From positions 5,844,001 to 5,908,000 of the forward strand of contig BSBM01000636.1 in assembly GCA_027924585.1 (NCBI GenBank): a stretch of 64,000 bases of DNA, read 5' to 3'. The DNA is from Larix kaempferi. Lineage: Eukaryota; Streptophyta; Pinopsida; Pinales; Pinaceae. The position numbers and the translations under genes are program-made. The notes under the pieces are model-generated. The model saw nothing but the letters and a program-made list of their open reading frames with translations. It did not search any database and was not told the DNA's origin. Shown one piece after another: positions 12,420 through 23,482 of this stretch. The first letter of the stretch is position 1; each line of letters opens with the position of its first letter.

Positions 12420-13860
12420 CTCGAAGTATCATCCATATGAAGAACACCAAGCCTCTCTTTGAAGTACTCGAACTTCACTCTGGCTAGTGGCTTTGTCATC
12501 ACATCTGCAACCTACTCATCCATCGCAACATACAGGAGCTTCACTGCTCCTCTCTGCACCATATCTTTGATATAGTGATATTTGATCTCTATGTGTTTCG
12601 ACCTATTGTGCAACACCGGGTTCTCAGACAGCTTCACACAACTCTAGTTGTCACAAAAGATACCGGTAGCCTCCAGCGGTAGATCAAATAACTCAGACAG
12701 TAGCTTCCGTAGCCATACTACCTCACAACTAGCCGAACAGGCTGCAACATACTCTGCCTCGGCTATACTTAGTGCTACGTAGGACTACTTCCTGCTAAAC
12801 TAAGAGATCACACCTGATCCCATATTGAAGCAGCACCCAGAAGTGCTCTTCCTATCTGCAGCACTGCTTGCCCAATCTGAATCAACATAACCCTACAGGT
12901 TAAACTTTTGATTCGGATCATACTTGATCCCATAATCAACTGTACCCTTCAGGTACCTCAGAATATGCTTTAAAGCAACCAGGTGAACACTCCTCAGATC
13001 CGTCAGGAACTGGATCAATGTGTTCACTGCAAAGCAAATATCTGGTCTCGTGTTCGTTAGGTACATCAAGGACCCAATCAACTGACGATACATAGTGATA
13101 TCAACTGGCTCAGATGAAGCATCACATAGAAGCTTCAGGTTTGATGCCATAGGTGTGGCCATGGCCTTGCAATCCATCATCCCGAACCTTTTCAGGATCT
13201 CTACTACATACTTCCCTTGTCCAAGGAAGATTCCATCTGCACTCTGCCACACCTCCATACCTAGAAAATAGTGCATCATCCACAAGTTCTTCATCTCGAA
13301 CTTCGGCAACAAGCTTCCACTGCGTGTCGGCAATCCATATATCTTCACCTGTAATAAACAGGTCATCCATATACAAAAGTAGTATCACTGGATTTCCTTC
13401 CTCAACCTTCTAGTAAAGGTTGGAATCCACTTTACCCTTGGTAAAGCCCAAACTGGATAGAAAGCTGTCTATCCTACCATACCAAGTTCTGCACATATAT
13501 GACTCCCTGTCATGTGTCTCAGAACCAAGTGGCTGCTCCACATACACTTCTTCTTCAACTACACCATTCAAGAAAGTTGTCTTGAAATCCATCTGGTGTA
13601 TATTCCCTTTCATCACTGCAGCCAGAGCAAGTACAGATCTAATGGAAGTGTATCTGGCTACAGGAGCAAAAGTATCTATGCTACCACCTGCAGCATGCTT
13701 GATCTTGTATATCCTCTTGGAAGTCACTACAGACTCCCCTTAAGGTCTTGGGACTGCATCCCAAACATCTTCATGATCGACTAGTACTCCTCGATCATGG
13801 CATTCTTCCCAGATCCTGGGAACTTCAATATCTTCAGTATTTTCAATAGATAACTTTGTT
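12420..13860 (-). pseudogene. Copia-1 pol remnant: reverse transcriptase and RNase H
   Basis: In N-to-C order on the minus strand: the RT N-terminal block IYKIKHAAGGSIDTFAPVAR, HQMDFKTTFLNGVVEEEVYV (copia 'QMDVKTAFLNG' motif), then LLYMDDLFITG (YxDD active site, here YMDD) in another frame, MKNLWMMHYFLGMEVWQ, and the RNase H lead-in TRPDICFAVN and HLVALKHILRYLKGT. Below 12893 the RNase H core is broken by stops but traceable to about 12420. Frames shift several times. The usual 20-odd residues between KIKHA.DGS and TFAPVAR are missing. Confidence 0.85.
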
Positions 13861-16719
13861 TGCTGAACAAATGTTGTAGTCCTTATTTTGTAGGTGATGG
13901 TATACGATCTTTCCTACACAACAAGTTAAACTGCATGATTAGAGAACATCTCATAGTTTTTAGAACAAACTCTTACACATAAAGAAATATGTCATACATT
14001 CATGCAATTATCTTAGCCAATGCTTCAATACAACATTTATCCATCTCCCGTAACTTTCTAGATGCCTTCCAATCTCTACCAGAACATTGTTAAGAGTGTG
14101 CACAACTCCCAACATGTCAGCAAAGAGGTTTCATTCTAGATAAGTAGCAATGGAGTGTTGTACAATGCCATAGACCACTTACCCATGTATATTAGTAGTA
14201 TACTGTTCATCAATGCAACTATGCATAATACACAACCTGATTCTAGGAACATGAGTATATACATTGTTGAACAGTATTATTTAAACAATAAAATATGCAA
14301 GGAATGATAATTCAAATACTTATCTTTGTTTGTTTGTTGGGTTGACTCCCTCTCAGTATTTGCTTCTTTTCTACAACACATTCTGATGTGGATTGTGAGA
14401 AGTGGTCAACTCCCTCTGAATATCTGCATCCTTGCAGAAACTACTGAAGTGTGCCCCTTCTTGATCTTTGCTTCCTTGCAGGAAACAAATGGAGTGTGCT
14501 CCCTCTTGATCTTTTCTTCCTTGCATGAACAACTGGAGTGTGCTCCCTCTTGATCTTTGTTTCCTGGATTACTTGTCCTTGAACTTATATACATCACTAT
14601 GCATGCTTATTAGTATCATCATTGTGTTATCCTCGAGGTCTCATACATAATCACACATTCATTAGTATAATCTTAATACTATCAAAACACAATAATCTTA
14701 AACATGTATAGTCATGATCATTTCAAACACAGATAATAAACATTAGTATTCAAGGTTTCGGGGAAGTCTTCTTTTACTCATGCATATTCCTATTTGATCA
14801 TAGGACTCTTCTTGTTAGTTAAATCATCAATCAAGATAAGAGACATAAAATGCATAAACCCTTGATTACTTACATTTCTAACTTTATGAATAAACATAAC
14901 CAATCATACCAAGTATACTTATATAAGGGATCCTAACACAAGGTAGGATTCTAACTTGATATAGGAAAAACACACCTGGATTGGTATGTTAGCTAGTTAT
15001 GTCTAACATACCCACATGATGTCTTCTTGTTCTCTTCAATGACTTGTGATAGTAACCTACATGTCTCATAAGTTAACCATTGTAGAACCAAGTTATGCAT
15101 ACCTCGTAAGTAGATCTTCTATGTGATCCATGACAATGGATGAATCTTTGTCTTCATGTCACTATGATCATATGTTCTTGAAGTAGAACATGATTTGTCT
15201 TTCTTGGTGTACCTTTCATGTTAGCGAACAACATAAACTTCATACAACACCATAATGCATTAGTACAATCATAAGTGTCAACACCCTAATCAATGAATAT
15301 CTTCTATCATGCATTCATAATTTTATTAAGGTGATACGACAAGTCTAAATTTAATCAAGATTGTACTAACCGTAATAACATGAAGACAAACATACCATAA
15401 ACTTAATCATGAACAAATCTCGAAATATACCTGGATGAGTCATACCTATCGAGATTGCTTGTAATCTTCTTATGTAAGGCCTTAGCCTCATCTCCCTCTG
15501 AAACATGAACTTCTTCACTTATGCAGGTGACCAATCCATTCTCTTCTAGGATTAACCTAATCCACTTGATTTGCAGGAACTGGATCTGGAGCTGTATTAG
15601 GGTTTGTCAGAGAAACCCTAAAAATTCAAACTTTGAATTTCAAACTTTTGAAATGATAGAAATATGCGCCTTGATGAGTTGATCAAGCTGGTATACTCAT
15701 AATTTGAAAACTGCAAAGTTTCACCCCTCAAATTTGCCTTTGAAACTTCTGGATTCACTAGACATGACCCCGAACTAGGGTTTGATAAAGCCCACCTTTC
15801 TTCCCAATCAAAAGGTTCGATCCAAATCTCTAAGCTTCTATTTTTCTAAGGAGCTTCCAGCCGTGGTCACAGATTTCAAAAATTTCCATTTTTGTCAAAG
15901 CCCTAATTTTCCACTTTTTCGATCAAAGTCCCGAACTAGGGTCTGATCAAGCCCGGCCTTCTACCCAACCAAAAATTCTGATCTTGGCCTTTAAATTTCA
16001 ATTTTTATGAGTAGCATTCAGCTGCATTATCCGATTACAAAAATTCCAACTTTCTCCGAAACCCTAAATTCCAGAAGCCATGAATGAAGGTGCTAAAAAA
16101 TAATTATGTTTTGACATAAATATGTATCTGATTGTTTCTGGTGTAACTCCGAACTTTTCGATCCACAGAGTCTAATTTTTTTTTTGTGATAGCTCGACCT
16201 GTAATATTTCCAACCCCATAGGTCTGACCTCAAATAGATTCTCTGAGAGAGATTTATGCCAAGTGTCGCAACGTGACCTGTTTATGGGATAAAACAGGAG
16301 AGCAAAATTTTACGGTGTTCCACGTGTCACTAGTTTAGTTTCGGCCTCTGAAAAAGTTACCTGAGAAAGTACAGTCCATGCACTACCTATCACTTTTTAC
16401 AAAATTTTATTTGGAGCTTCCTAGCCCAAGTTATGACATTTTTTCGAAGGTCACCTGTTTATGACTGAGATCTGGAAGAGGCCGAAACCCTATATTGTAC
16501 AGTTCATACATCACAAAGTATAACGAATTAGAGGTTGTCCTTTGGACACAAGGTACATGGGGATCTTAGCTTCTCCCTGTATGATTTTAAGACCCTGAAA
16601 CCTTTCCAAAATTTATTTATAGTGAAAGTTCTACGGTGACTGGTTTTTTCTATATCAAGCCCTAGCTTCGCAATTGCAACAAGTGTCATACATGCCATAC
16701 CATGCCTTCTTTCAGTCTA
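13861..16719 (-). other. Copia-1 internal region without recognisable gag, protease or integrase
   Basis: This is where gag, protease and integrase should lie, but no such motif was found. It contains a 45-bp repeat (14444-14570), two passages sharing 'actagggt.tgat.aagccc' (near 15775 and 15935), and otherwise AT-rich sequence. Either the coding part was replaced by foreign DNA or it has decayed beyond recognition. Confidence 0.45.
14444..14570. repeat. 45-bp tandem repeat, about three units
   Basis: The string ttgatctttg or ttgatctttt recurs at 14461, 14506 and 14550, preceded each time by gagtgtgctccctc or a close variant and mostly followed by cttccttgca. The 63- and 75-codon frames over it are repeat-driven. 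Confidence 0.85.
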
Positions 16720-16731
16720 GTTTTGATACCA
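16720..16731 (-). other. primer-binding site of Copia-1
   Basis: The minus strand reads TGGTATCAAAAC immediately after the 5' LTR. It closely matches TGGTATCAGAGC, the initiator Met tRNA complement used by most plant copia elements, and it fixes the element's orientation. Confidence 0.85.
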
Positions 16732-17420
16732 TGTTAGTTTTTCAGAATTTACTTCAATTTGATCTAGGATCTTAACTGAGAGAACAACATGTACAACATA
16801 TCTACAGCATATCAATCATGAAAACAATAATGCAAGCACACAAGAGACACAGAGTTTACTTGGGGAAAACCATAAAGGTGAAAAACCCCAATAACTTCCT
16901 CAAGGATAGATAGAGCAATGATACAACCCAAGCATAAGAGATAGACATCTCCTAGCAACAGCTTCTTCTCCTCCACAAGTGCGCCACTCTCCCAAGAGTG
17001 CGAGAGAGAATAGAATGATGAAATAGAGTGCCTCCCGCACTCTATTTATACTTGACTTGACTTGCCTAATAACCTTTACTAGGTCGGCCTTAACTTAACC
17101 ACATAACATAATGCTGATTGGGCCGACACCCAATAGGGTGGTCTAATAACCCTTTGACCCACATGGCCGACCCCCAATAGGGTGGTCTAATAACCCTTCA
17201 ACCCACATGACTTATACAGGGCCGACCCCAACAAGGTGGTCTAATAACCCATCAAGTATAAGTTACGACACTTACAATATAAATGACGACACTTCCATAT
17301 AGAGGAATAATAACATCTCTATAGGAATACAAACACTTATGTATAGAGGAATAATACCATCTCTATAGGAGTACAATATACATATATGAAATACATTCCG
17401 AAGTTACATATACATCAACA
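16732..17420 (-). repeat. 5' LTR of Copia-1
   Basis: 689 bp, the partner of 9491-10176. A TATA box (TATAAATAGA on the minus strand) lies at 17041-17050. It is followed on the plus strand by the target duplication CTCAT at 17421-17425 and then by hAT coding sequence. Confidence 0.93.
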
Positions 17421-17425
17421 CTCAT

Positions 17426-18359
17426 TGCCGAAGCCCCATCAGATCCAAACCCAACTAGCTTTGACAAGGATAGATCCATTTCTGCTAAAAGAGATGTAAG
17501 ATGTAATAGCATCATACATAGATTGTGATGTGCCATCTTTAATTTGAAGCAATTGTATGAATTTTGTAGCACATTGGCCTCTTCTTTCATTTGTCAAATA
17601 TGTGATATAAATGACCAAATGTTGCACCATAGTCCGATCCGTACTTTCATCAACTAAAATTGAGTAAAATGGGTTGTTGGAAATTTCATCTTTTAACTTT
17701 TTCCAATATACTTCTTCGGCAGCTTGTAAAAACTCTTTTCCAGATGTTGTGTTTGTATATGTTGAATATTCATCTGTTAAAGGCATGTGATGAGTGTTTT
17801 TATACCTATTCAAGTCACATATTGACTTATATACTTCTAATGGTAAATCATGTATTGCAATAAAATACATGTTTTCAATTACTGATATAATTATCTCATT
17901 TTCTACATCTACCATTAGCTCTACATGTTTAGTAATTGGAAGAGTACTCTCTTTTCTTTCTCCATCTAAAAGTTGCACGGCAAATTTATGAGCCTCTGAT
18001 TTTGCATGGACGGTTAGACCACTGACTTGAAGAGTAGTACTTTCATCTTTAGCAAATAGAGTTTCTCTTTTAAATTTTACACACCATGAACATTCAATCC
18101 TTTGAACACCATTAATATCTCTTATTACATAAGCCCATGGAAATCGTGTCTTCCATTTGGAATTGAATTCTCTCTTGGGCTTCTTTGATGTTGGTTCCTC
18201 TTCAAGAATTTCTGCACTATTTGATTCATGGATTTCAAGTGGCTGATCATAAAATTCATTTTCATGGTGGCATGGTTGATTAGAGCATTGAGGAATACCA
18301 AATGCATCAGCAAGTGAAAGCTGTCTTTTATCTTTCTTAGGACGACCAAGAGGTGACAT
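17426..18359 (-). pseudogene. hAT-family transposase, N-terminal half with BED-like zinc finger
   Basis: The start at 18359 gives MSPLGRPKK, a better start than the upstream in-frame Met at 18431. A BED-like finger follows (C90, C93, H118, H124 in a CX2CX24HX5H spacing). Next come a TTSGKEFLQAAEEVYWKKLKDEI stretch and FYSILVDESTD, which carries the first catalytic Asp of hAT transposases. Near 17490 the frame shifts by one base; the other frame continues with LVGFGSDGASAM, the second catalytic Asp region, up to the Copia-1 junction. The protein resumes at 9490. The type resembles the hAT-derived zinc-finger proteins with N-terminal BED domains. Confidence 0.85.
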
Positions 18360-18431
18360 TCTCAATAATATATACCTGTATTCAATCAATGAAATACAAA
18401 AAATATAAAAATACAAATTAATGATAGACAT

Positions 18432-18795
18432 TCATTTAGGAATTATCAAATACAGAATATTATGGAGGGGATTAAACCTTTTAGCCTTTGAGTAAAACAT
18501 AAAACTTCAGAGCTAATATTCCTCTAATTATCCGCTAGGGATTCTTCTAATCTATGTTCTTTGTTTATTCCTTGCAAGGGAAAACATTGTAATCTCTCCA
18601 TCTCTTTAGAAAGTCCAAACTAGCAAGATTTTTGTTCAACCATACTTTCATTTTCTAAAATCGTTTTACATCTTGTAGGATGTTCTCACCATAGAGGAAT
18701 TCGTTTTCATCAAATATACTTTAAGAGTCCATTACTGTTGGGAATTTTCTCAAGGTATAAACTTTGTGAAGAGGGAAAATTTTTATTTCGGTTTC
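18432..18795. other. 5' flank of the hAT gene
   Basis: No gene seen. This is the sequence upstream of the hAT reading frame, cut by the Gypsy-A insertion at 18795/18796. Its continuation is at 33657 onward. Confidence 0.5.
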
Positions 18796-19770
18796 TGTTG
18801 GTAGAATTTTTCCCTACGGATAAGTCAAAATTCTCTTAACTTAAAGCAGATTTCTAACTGACTCTAAGATAAGAACAAAACTAAACAAATGCTACCTTGA
18901 ATCTCCTGAACTAATTTCCACGACAAGATTAAACGCATTCAGAAGAGATGAAAGACATAACTCACCTTTCAACCTGACGTTTGTCCCGCTTCTAACTCTT
19001 GATCCCAAAGCTCCAATGTAGAACCTGTTGAAATCAACAAAGAACAAGCATGCAAGCTTCCAAATACCTTGAAGTAAAGATTAAGTTCAAATCTAGACTA
19101 GATACATTCCATGTCAGAAACTTACACAATACACATGAAATGGGAAAAACAAGACAATTTATTCTTATTACAAACTTGAAGAATGCTTACAAAGGTTGCT
19201 TGATGTCCAAGCCAATCCTCCAACTCCAAGTGCTTCCTCCTCTAGCTATCTCCACAAGGTTGCAAGATCATAAGTTTGATACCTCTAAGAGTCCTCCCCT
19301 TTGTTCATGGAATGCCTCTCTTTTATAGTGTGTGGTAGGGTTAACCAACAAGAGAGAAGGGTGGATCTAGGGAGAGTTAAGTGGATCAGTCCTACTAATC
19401 ACAGAAAGTGAGTTAGGATCGAATCAGGGACCCTAATCCTCAAAAATATCTCGAAAATCAAAATCCCACAAGCCATGGCAAAAAGGCTAAAAAAGGTGTA
19501 CCGCGCCCCCAGAACAGAGCATAACACAGTAGTACTGCGTGGCAGGGACAGAGCATAGCGTGGTAGTATGGACTACCGCGCACCTAAAACTGAGCAAGGC
19601 ACGGTAGTGTAGGTAAATGAAGTCTTGGCTAGGTTGATTCTTGACTGGGTAGATTTGCCTTCAAGGATCACTCATCATTTGTCTCTTCTGGGTGGTTTAA
19701 ATAGTAGGGGAAGTGTCGTCAACTCTTTTTGTGGTGGAGATGCGACACTGTGGAATATGGAGGTATAACA
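18796..19770 (-). repeat. 3' LTR of Gypsy-A
   Basis: 975 bp, the same length as its partner. A TATA-like ACTATAAAAG is present on the minus strand near 19321-19330. Positions 19498-19610 hold a cluster of GTAC-centred GC-rich motifs described separately. Confidence 0.95.
19498..19610. promoter_or_regulatory. cluster of GTAC-centred palindromic motifs in the 3' LTR
   Basis: Contains accgcgccccc, agtagtactgcg, gtggtagtatgg and actaccgcgc. The equivalent part of the other LTR (33378-33490) has more CG dinucleotides at the same places. Function is unknown. The cluster recurs in the leader and beside the opposite-strand gene. Confidence 0.4.
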
Positions 19771-19786
19771 GATGCCCCCTAAAGTG
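19771..19786 (-). other. polypurine tract of Gypsy-A
   Basis: The minus strand reads CACTTTAGGGGGCATC directly before TGTTATACCTC of the 3' LTR. It is almost the same as the tract before the family-B LTRs. Confidence 0.8.
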
Positions 19787-21690
19787 TGAGGTCAGAAGGG
19801 ACTGATGGCCGAAAGACTTTACAAATATTGTACAGAGATAGCATCGAGGAGAGCGACAAGGAGCTGAAACAGAAACAAGATGTTAGATATACCACCGAGG
19901 CGGGCATCCCCATGCTCGGAAACAAATGAATCAAAGCATGGCTGTTGACCAATACATTGCAGATCCATGAGTACTGAGATGATATAGACTGTGGACAGAT
20001 CATGGCTACTATGAACAAGCGTAGATCCATGAGACAGTAATAACACAGCCACGACCAATACAAAAAGTGGATCTGTGTGACAATACAAAGACATCTCCAT
20101 CGCAACCTGGACACAGTCAAGATACAAAGGTGCACCCAGGGTCTTCTATCCGATCGCAAATGATACGAATCTAGCCATGTGATTACAAAGTGTTGAAGTC
20201 GAACATGGTAGAAACCATTTGATTACCGGTCAATGATGTGAACCGTTAACAAATGTGAGGGAAATCACCAATGATGACGATGATCCCCAAGGTATCTAAA
20301 GTACATCTCAACGAAATGCAAATATATGAGTTGATGTCGAGCATTCGAGAGATTGTTTGATCAGAGGTCAGTGATGTAAACCTACCGTCGAACACGAGGA
20401 AACCTGCCATTGAGGCATGCAGGTACCAAGGTACTAATTGTTGATTCCTAAGTCCAATTCCCGAATAGTGATTTGGTGTCGACGAGAATAGACTCGTCGA
20501 AGGTGGGCCAAAGTGATTCCCACATCATCGACACGAAATCAGAACGAATGATAAGATGATGAAACAATGGAGTATGTACTGACACAACGGAGGCCTGACA
20601 CAGTGAACGACTCTGAACAATGCAACCCTTTGAACATATAACGGCATGTAACAGGACTTGGCGGCAGGGATTATTGATAGCAGAGGATAGACACCGAATG
20701 AGTAGGCTCATGGCCAGGGAGACGACTCAGGATGATGACCATAACTTAGTGAAAAATAGATACCCATTATAGACAAGGGACAGACACATGCCATGTTCAA
20801 AGGTAACGACTGACAAGCTGCCAAAACAAACTTGACTTGTTCCCCATATTCCCCCGACATGATAGACGAGTACCTCTTTGTTGTTTTTCGAGCTTGAAGA
20901 GGATAACAGATGCTCGGTGTAGCTCATCTCATAGATGAGTCCAATCTCACATGTTTTACAAACCTGAGAAAGGAGGGGTTCGTCCCAAAGTGGGTCCTTC
21001 GATGTCAAATTTTAACGAGTCCAAAGAAGGAAAACTCGGTAGTTTTTCACATTTAGAGAGCCTGAAAAACTTAAAGGAGGCTCCGCAATGTACTTTTTGG
21101 TAAATTTAGTCCCTCGATCCCGAAAAAGTGTAAAACAATTCCTGAGAGAACTCTCCCAGCCAAAATTGACCGAGGTATACCTTTCTCGTAAATAGTCTAG
21201 ACGGGCCGAAAAAGGGGTAACCTATCACCGAATAGAAGACCTTTCAAATACTTTTACAAGTGTGAAAGAGTCAAGATCACTTGGAAATCTTTTCAATTTT
21301 AGGGAGTCTGAAAAGAGCTTAACTATGGACTCCAATGGTCTTTTTCGTAATTTTTAATTATTCTGGTCCGAAAAGAGAATAAAATACAACCAGGATAATA
21401 CTTTCCTCATCGTTTAACGAGCATGAGTAAAGACGACCGAACTCGACACCATTTAATTGAGTTTGACAAGCACGACACGGGTGTAAAAGCACTTGGAATA
21501 TTTTTCAAGTTTTAATCCAGAGCACGAAAAAGATAAAGTAGGCTCAAAACGAAGGTCAAATAATGAATAAACGCCAGTGTGAATATATTGTCTTTAAAGG
21601 AGATCCTGTCAATAAGTGCTCATAAAACCAGATATTAGTAATGTGAAATGAGTTTTATTTTAACTAGATAAAATAATGAGTAAAAAATAA
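19787..21690 (-). other. 3' spacer of Gypsy-A, homologous to the family-B spacer
   Basis: Read on the minus strand it aligns with 1100-2600 and 53500-54980. Examples are 'catggatctgcaatgtattggtcaacag' against 2406-2434, and the block around 'tcgtgtcgatgatgtggga'. It is non-coding with repeated motifs. The open frames at 20448-21008 and 19779-20159 have no recognised domain and are not conserved in frame in the B copies. Confidence 0.75.
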
Positions 21691-21700
21691 GTGAAAAAGC

Positions 21701-21710
21701 TATATAAAGG
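21701..21710 (+). promoter_or_regulatory. TATA box of the opposite-strand gene
   Basis: TATATAAAGG on the plus strand. It is opposite in direction to the retrotransposon and lies 416 bp before the chosen ATG at 22117. A donor-like GTCAG|GTAAGAG sits at 21841-21851, so a non-coding first exon of about 110 bases is possible. Confidence 0.5.
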
Positions 21711-21977
21711 ATGGGTAAAAGTAGAAAGTTACCATTTCACTTGTGTATTTATCAAAAGAGGAGATTTTACCCATTTGAGGAGCAAAACTTCAAGAGTTCA
21801 TATCTGGAGATTCGGGGCATCATTTCAACAGTCGTCTGCGTCAGGTAAGAGCTTTTAAGCTTCTCTTTCATTTCATGTATGAACAAATCGTTTTCAGTAG
21901 GAAAAAGTAATTTTTTGGGAAAGCCCTATTAGGCAAAAATAGCCCTCCATAGTACTGCGCGGGGTCTATATCGGGAA

Positions 21978-22004
21978 GCGCAGTACTGTGTAACAGTACT
22001 GCGC
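21978..22004 (+). promoter_or_regulatory. perfect 11-bp inverted repeat near the opposite-strand gene start
   Basis: GCGCAGTACTG at 21978-21988 and its exact reverse complement at 21994-22004 surround a 5-base loop. More copies of agtactgcgc and gcagtactg lie at 21950-22050. It belongs either to the 5' leader or to a leader intron (21845-22110) of the opposite-strand gene. Confidence 0.55.
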
Positions 22005-22116
22005 TGTTATGTTAAAGAGAGGTGCAGTACTGTGCAGTACCACGCAGTCAGATTTTACCCAGGTGGCAGTCACTTTCTTTTTGGCGAGGGTGCCATTGTT
22101 GCGGCCACAGATATCT

Positions 22117-22749
22117 ATGCCCCCCCGTCCACCTACCGAGCCATGGATGGCTCGGTGGAGTGATTATGCAGGACGTCTCGGGGGACCTCAGTGTTTGGCT
22201 TTTGGTGAGGATTTCTTCTCATGGCTCGAGGAACAGATAGTGATGATCGATGACTACCCCTATGCAGGGGTGGACTTCCGCGAGGACATCGACTTGGCAT
22301 TGCCAGAAGATGAGGATTGGGACAACTCAGGTATGACCTTCATGGATATATTTTTCTTTTTTGAATATATGATTTTTATTGCTTTTTAGAATGTGTAAAA
22401 GACTTTAATGTATGCATGTGTGCATGTCGCAGATCGTGGACCACAGAGAACGGCTGGGTACTCACCCTTACGTCGCGGTGGTGTTGATCGCCAGGCCGCT
22501 CCAGACGAGGAGGAAGACGAAGATGAAGCGGGAGGGGTCCAAGAAATAGAGAGGAACTTGCAAGGTTTAACCCATGGTATTCCTGCTATGAGGGTGGACG
22601 ACATCCCCTTGCATCTTCAGCGGCATACTGTAGGTGTGCCTAGGCGTATCAGCCGACTCCTTCGTAGGGTGGCTCGAGCTGTAGTGTGTTATCACCAGCA
22701 GCGTGAGGAATCTGACGAGGGACATGATAGATCTCCCAGATCTCCTTAG
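22117..22749 (+). CDS. opposite-strand spliced ORF inside Gypsy-A, unknown protein of about 176 aa
   Basis: Two exons, 22117-22330 and 22433-22749, are joined across a 102-bp intron (CAG|GTATGACC ... GTCGCAG|ATCG). The frame stays open, 531 nt including the stop. The encoded protein begins MPPRPPTEPWMARWSDYAGRLGG. Exon 1 has an acidic, aromatic middle (FFSWLEEQIVMIDDYPY). Exon 2 has an acidic run (DEEEDEDEA) and a basic Arg-rich end (VPRRISRLLRRVARAV). An upstream in-frame ATG at 22009 would give about 212 aa. An acceptor-like GCGGCCACAG at 22101-22110 just before the ATG suggests a leader intron from 21845. I do not recognise the family. Extra ORFs in opposite orientation near the 3' end are known from plant Tat-lineage elements, and this fits that pattern. 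Confidence 0.6.
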
Positions 22750-22947
22750 ATGGTTTTTTGTCTTTTTGCGGCATGTATACGATATGTAGGCTTTGAGAGC
22801 CAAAATTTTGTATGGGATTTGGTCCCAAATTTTTTCTTTAACACAAACTCTATGTATTTGGAAAAAACATTTTATATACAGTGATATGGACCTATTTATG
22901 ATCTATTTATTTACAATGACTTGTGCGTTTTATTTTTTGTGATGTGT

Positions 22948-23361
22948 TTATGTATGGGCAAGATGCCAATCCAAAATGTAATTAGCTAATGAATCAGCTA
23001 TACAATTGAATTCCCTTGGTACGTGTTGATATGAAATGAAATTAAAAGATCGTTCCAAGAGGCGTACCCTTCGAAATAAACGAAGTAGGATAGGATCGCG
23101 AACTGTGTAAACACGGTTCAGATGAGAAACCACAAGCTGGGAGTCTAAAAAGACTGATAGGGAGTCAATTCCGAGTGAAGCAACCTCCTTCAAGATTCCG
23201 ATGACTGCATGGTACTCTGCGATATTGTTGGTTGCAGGACCCAAACAATTGGCTCCTGAAGAAATCAACTTGCCAGTGGGAGAATAGATTACCCATGCTG
23301 CGGAAGCGAGATTCTGGGTATGTCGGCTTGCACCATCGGCGAATCCGAAGTAGGCAGACAT
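22948..23361 (-). CDS. second RNase H (archaeal-type-like) of Gypsy-A
   Basis: A 137-aa open frame with all RNase H landmarks: Asp in YFGFADGASR (about residue 9), Glu in NNIAEYHAVIGIL (about 69), Asp in SVFLDSQLVVSHLN (about 93), and Asp in HVPREFNCIADSLAN (about 126). The layout matches the extra RNase H of dual-RNase-H plant Tat retrotransposons, which would remove genomic RNA from RNA:DNA hybrids. It starts about 120 bp after the integrase stop and is not in the pol frame, so it needs its own start, splicing or recoding. No stop or frameshift interrupts it, unlike gag and pol of the same copy. Confidence 0.8.
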   Translation of the reverse strand: MSAYFGFADGASRHTQNLASAAWVIYSPTGKLISSGANCLGPATNNIAEYHAVIGILKEVASLGIDSLSVFLDSQLVVSHLNRVYTVRDPILLRLFRRVRLLERSFNFISYQHVPREFNCIADSLANYILDWHLAHT

Positions 23362-23482
23362 CTGCGCATAAAATCATGAGTCAAAGTAAGAATGGATACA
23401 TAAGGTCCATGCGCACACCAAAAAGATAAGTGAAAACAAGCTAAGTACATTATGTACAAAAAGTAACCCGCGTAGGGCAACC

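Larger units (their letters stand above)
9491..17420 (-). mobile_element. Copia-1: Ty1/copia element with both LTRs, inserted in the hAT gene
   Basis: Near-identical LTRs lie at 9491-10176 and 16732-17420, both starting TGTTAG and ending CAACA on the plus strand. The 5-bp target duplication CTCAT is at 9486-9490 and 17421-17425. The minus-strand orientation follows from the copia RT and RNase H remnants (about 13860-12420), the primer site next to the right LTR and the purine tract next to the left LTR. Gag, protease and integrase were not found; the space is filled by minisatellites and unassigned sequence. It is therefore non-autonomous today. It may have moved using enzymes from a related element, because its ends are well kept while its coding part is ruined. 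Confidence 0.92.
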
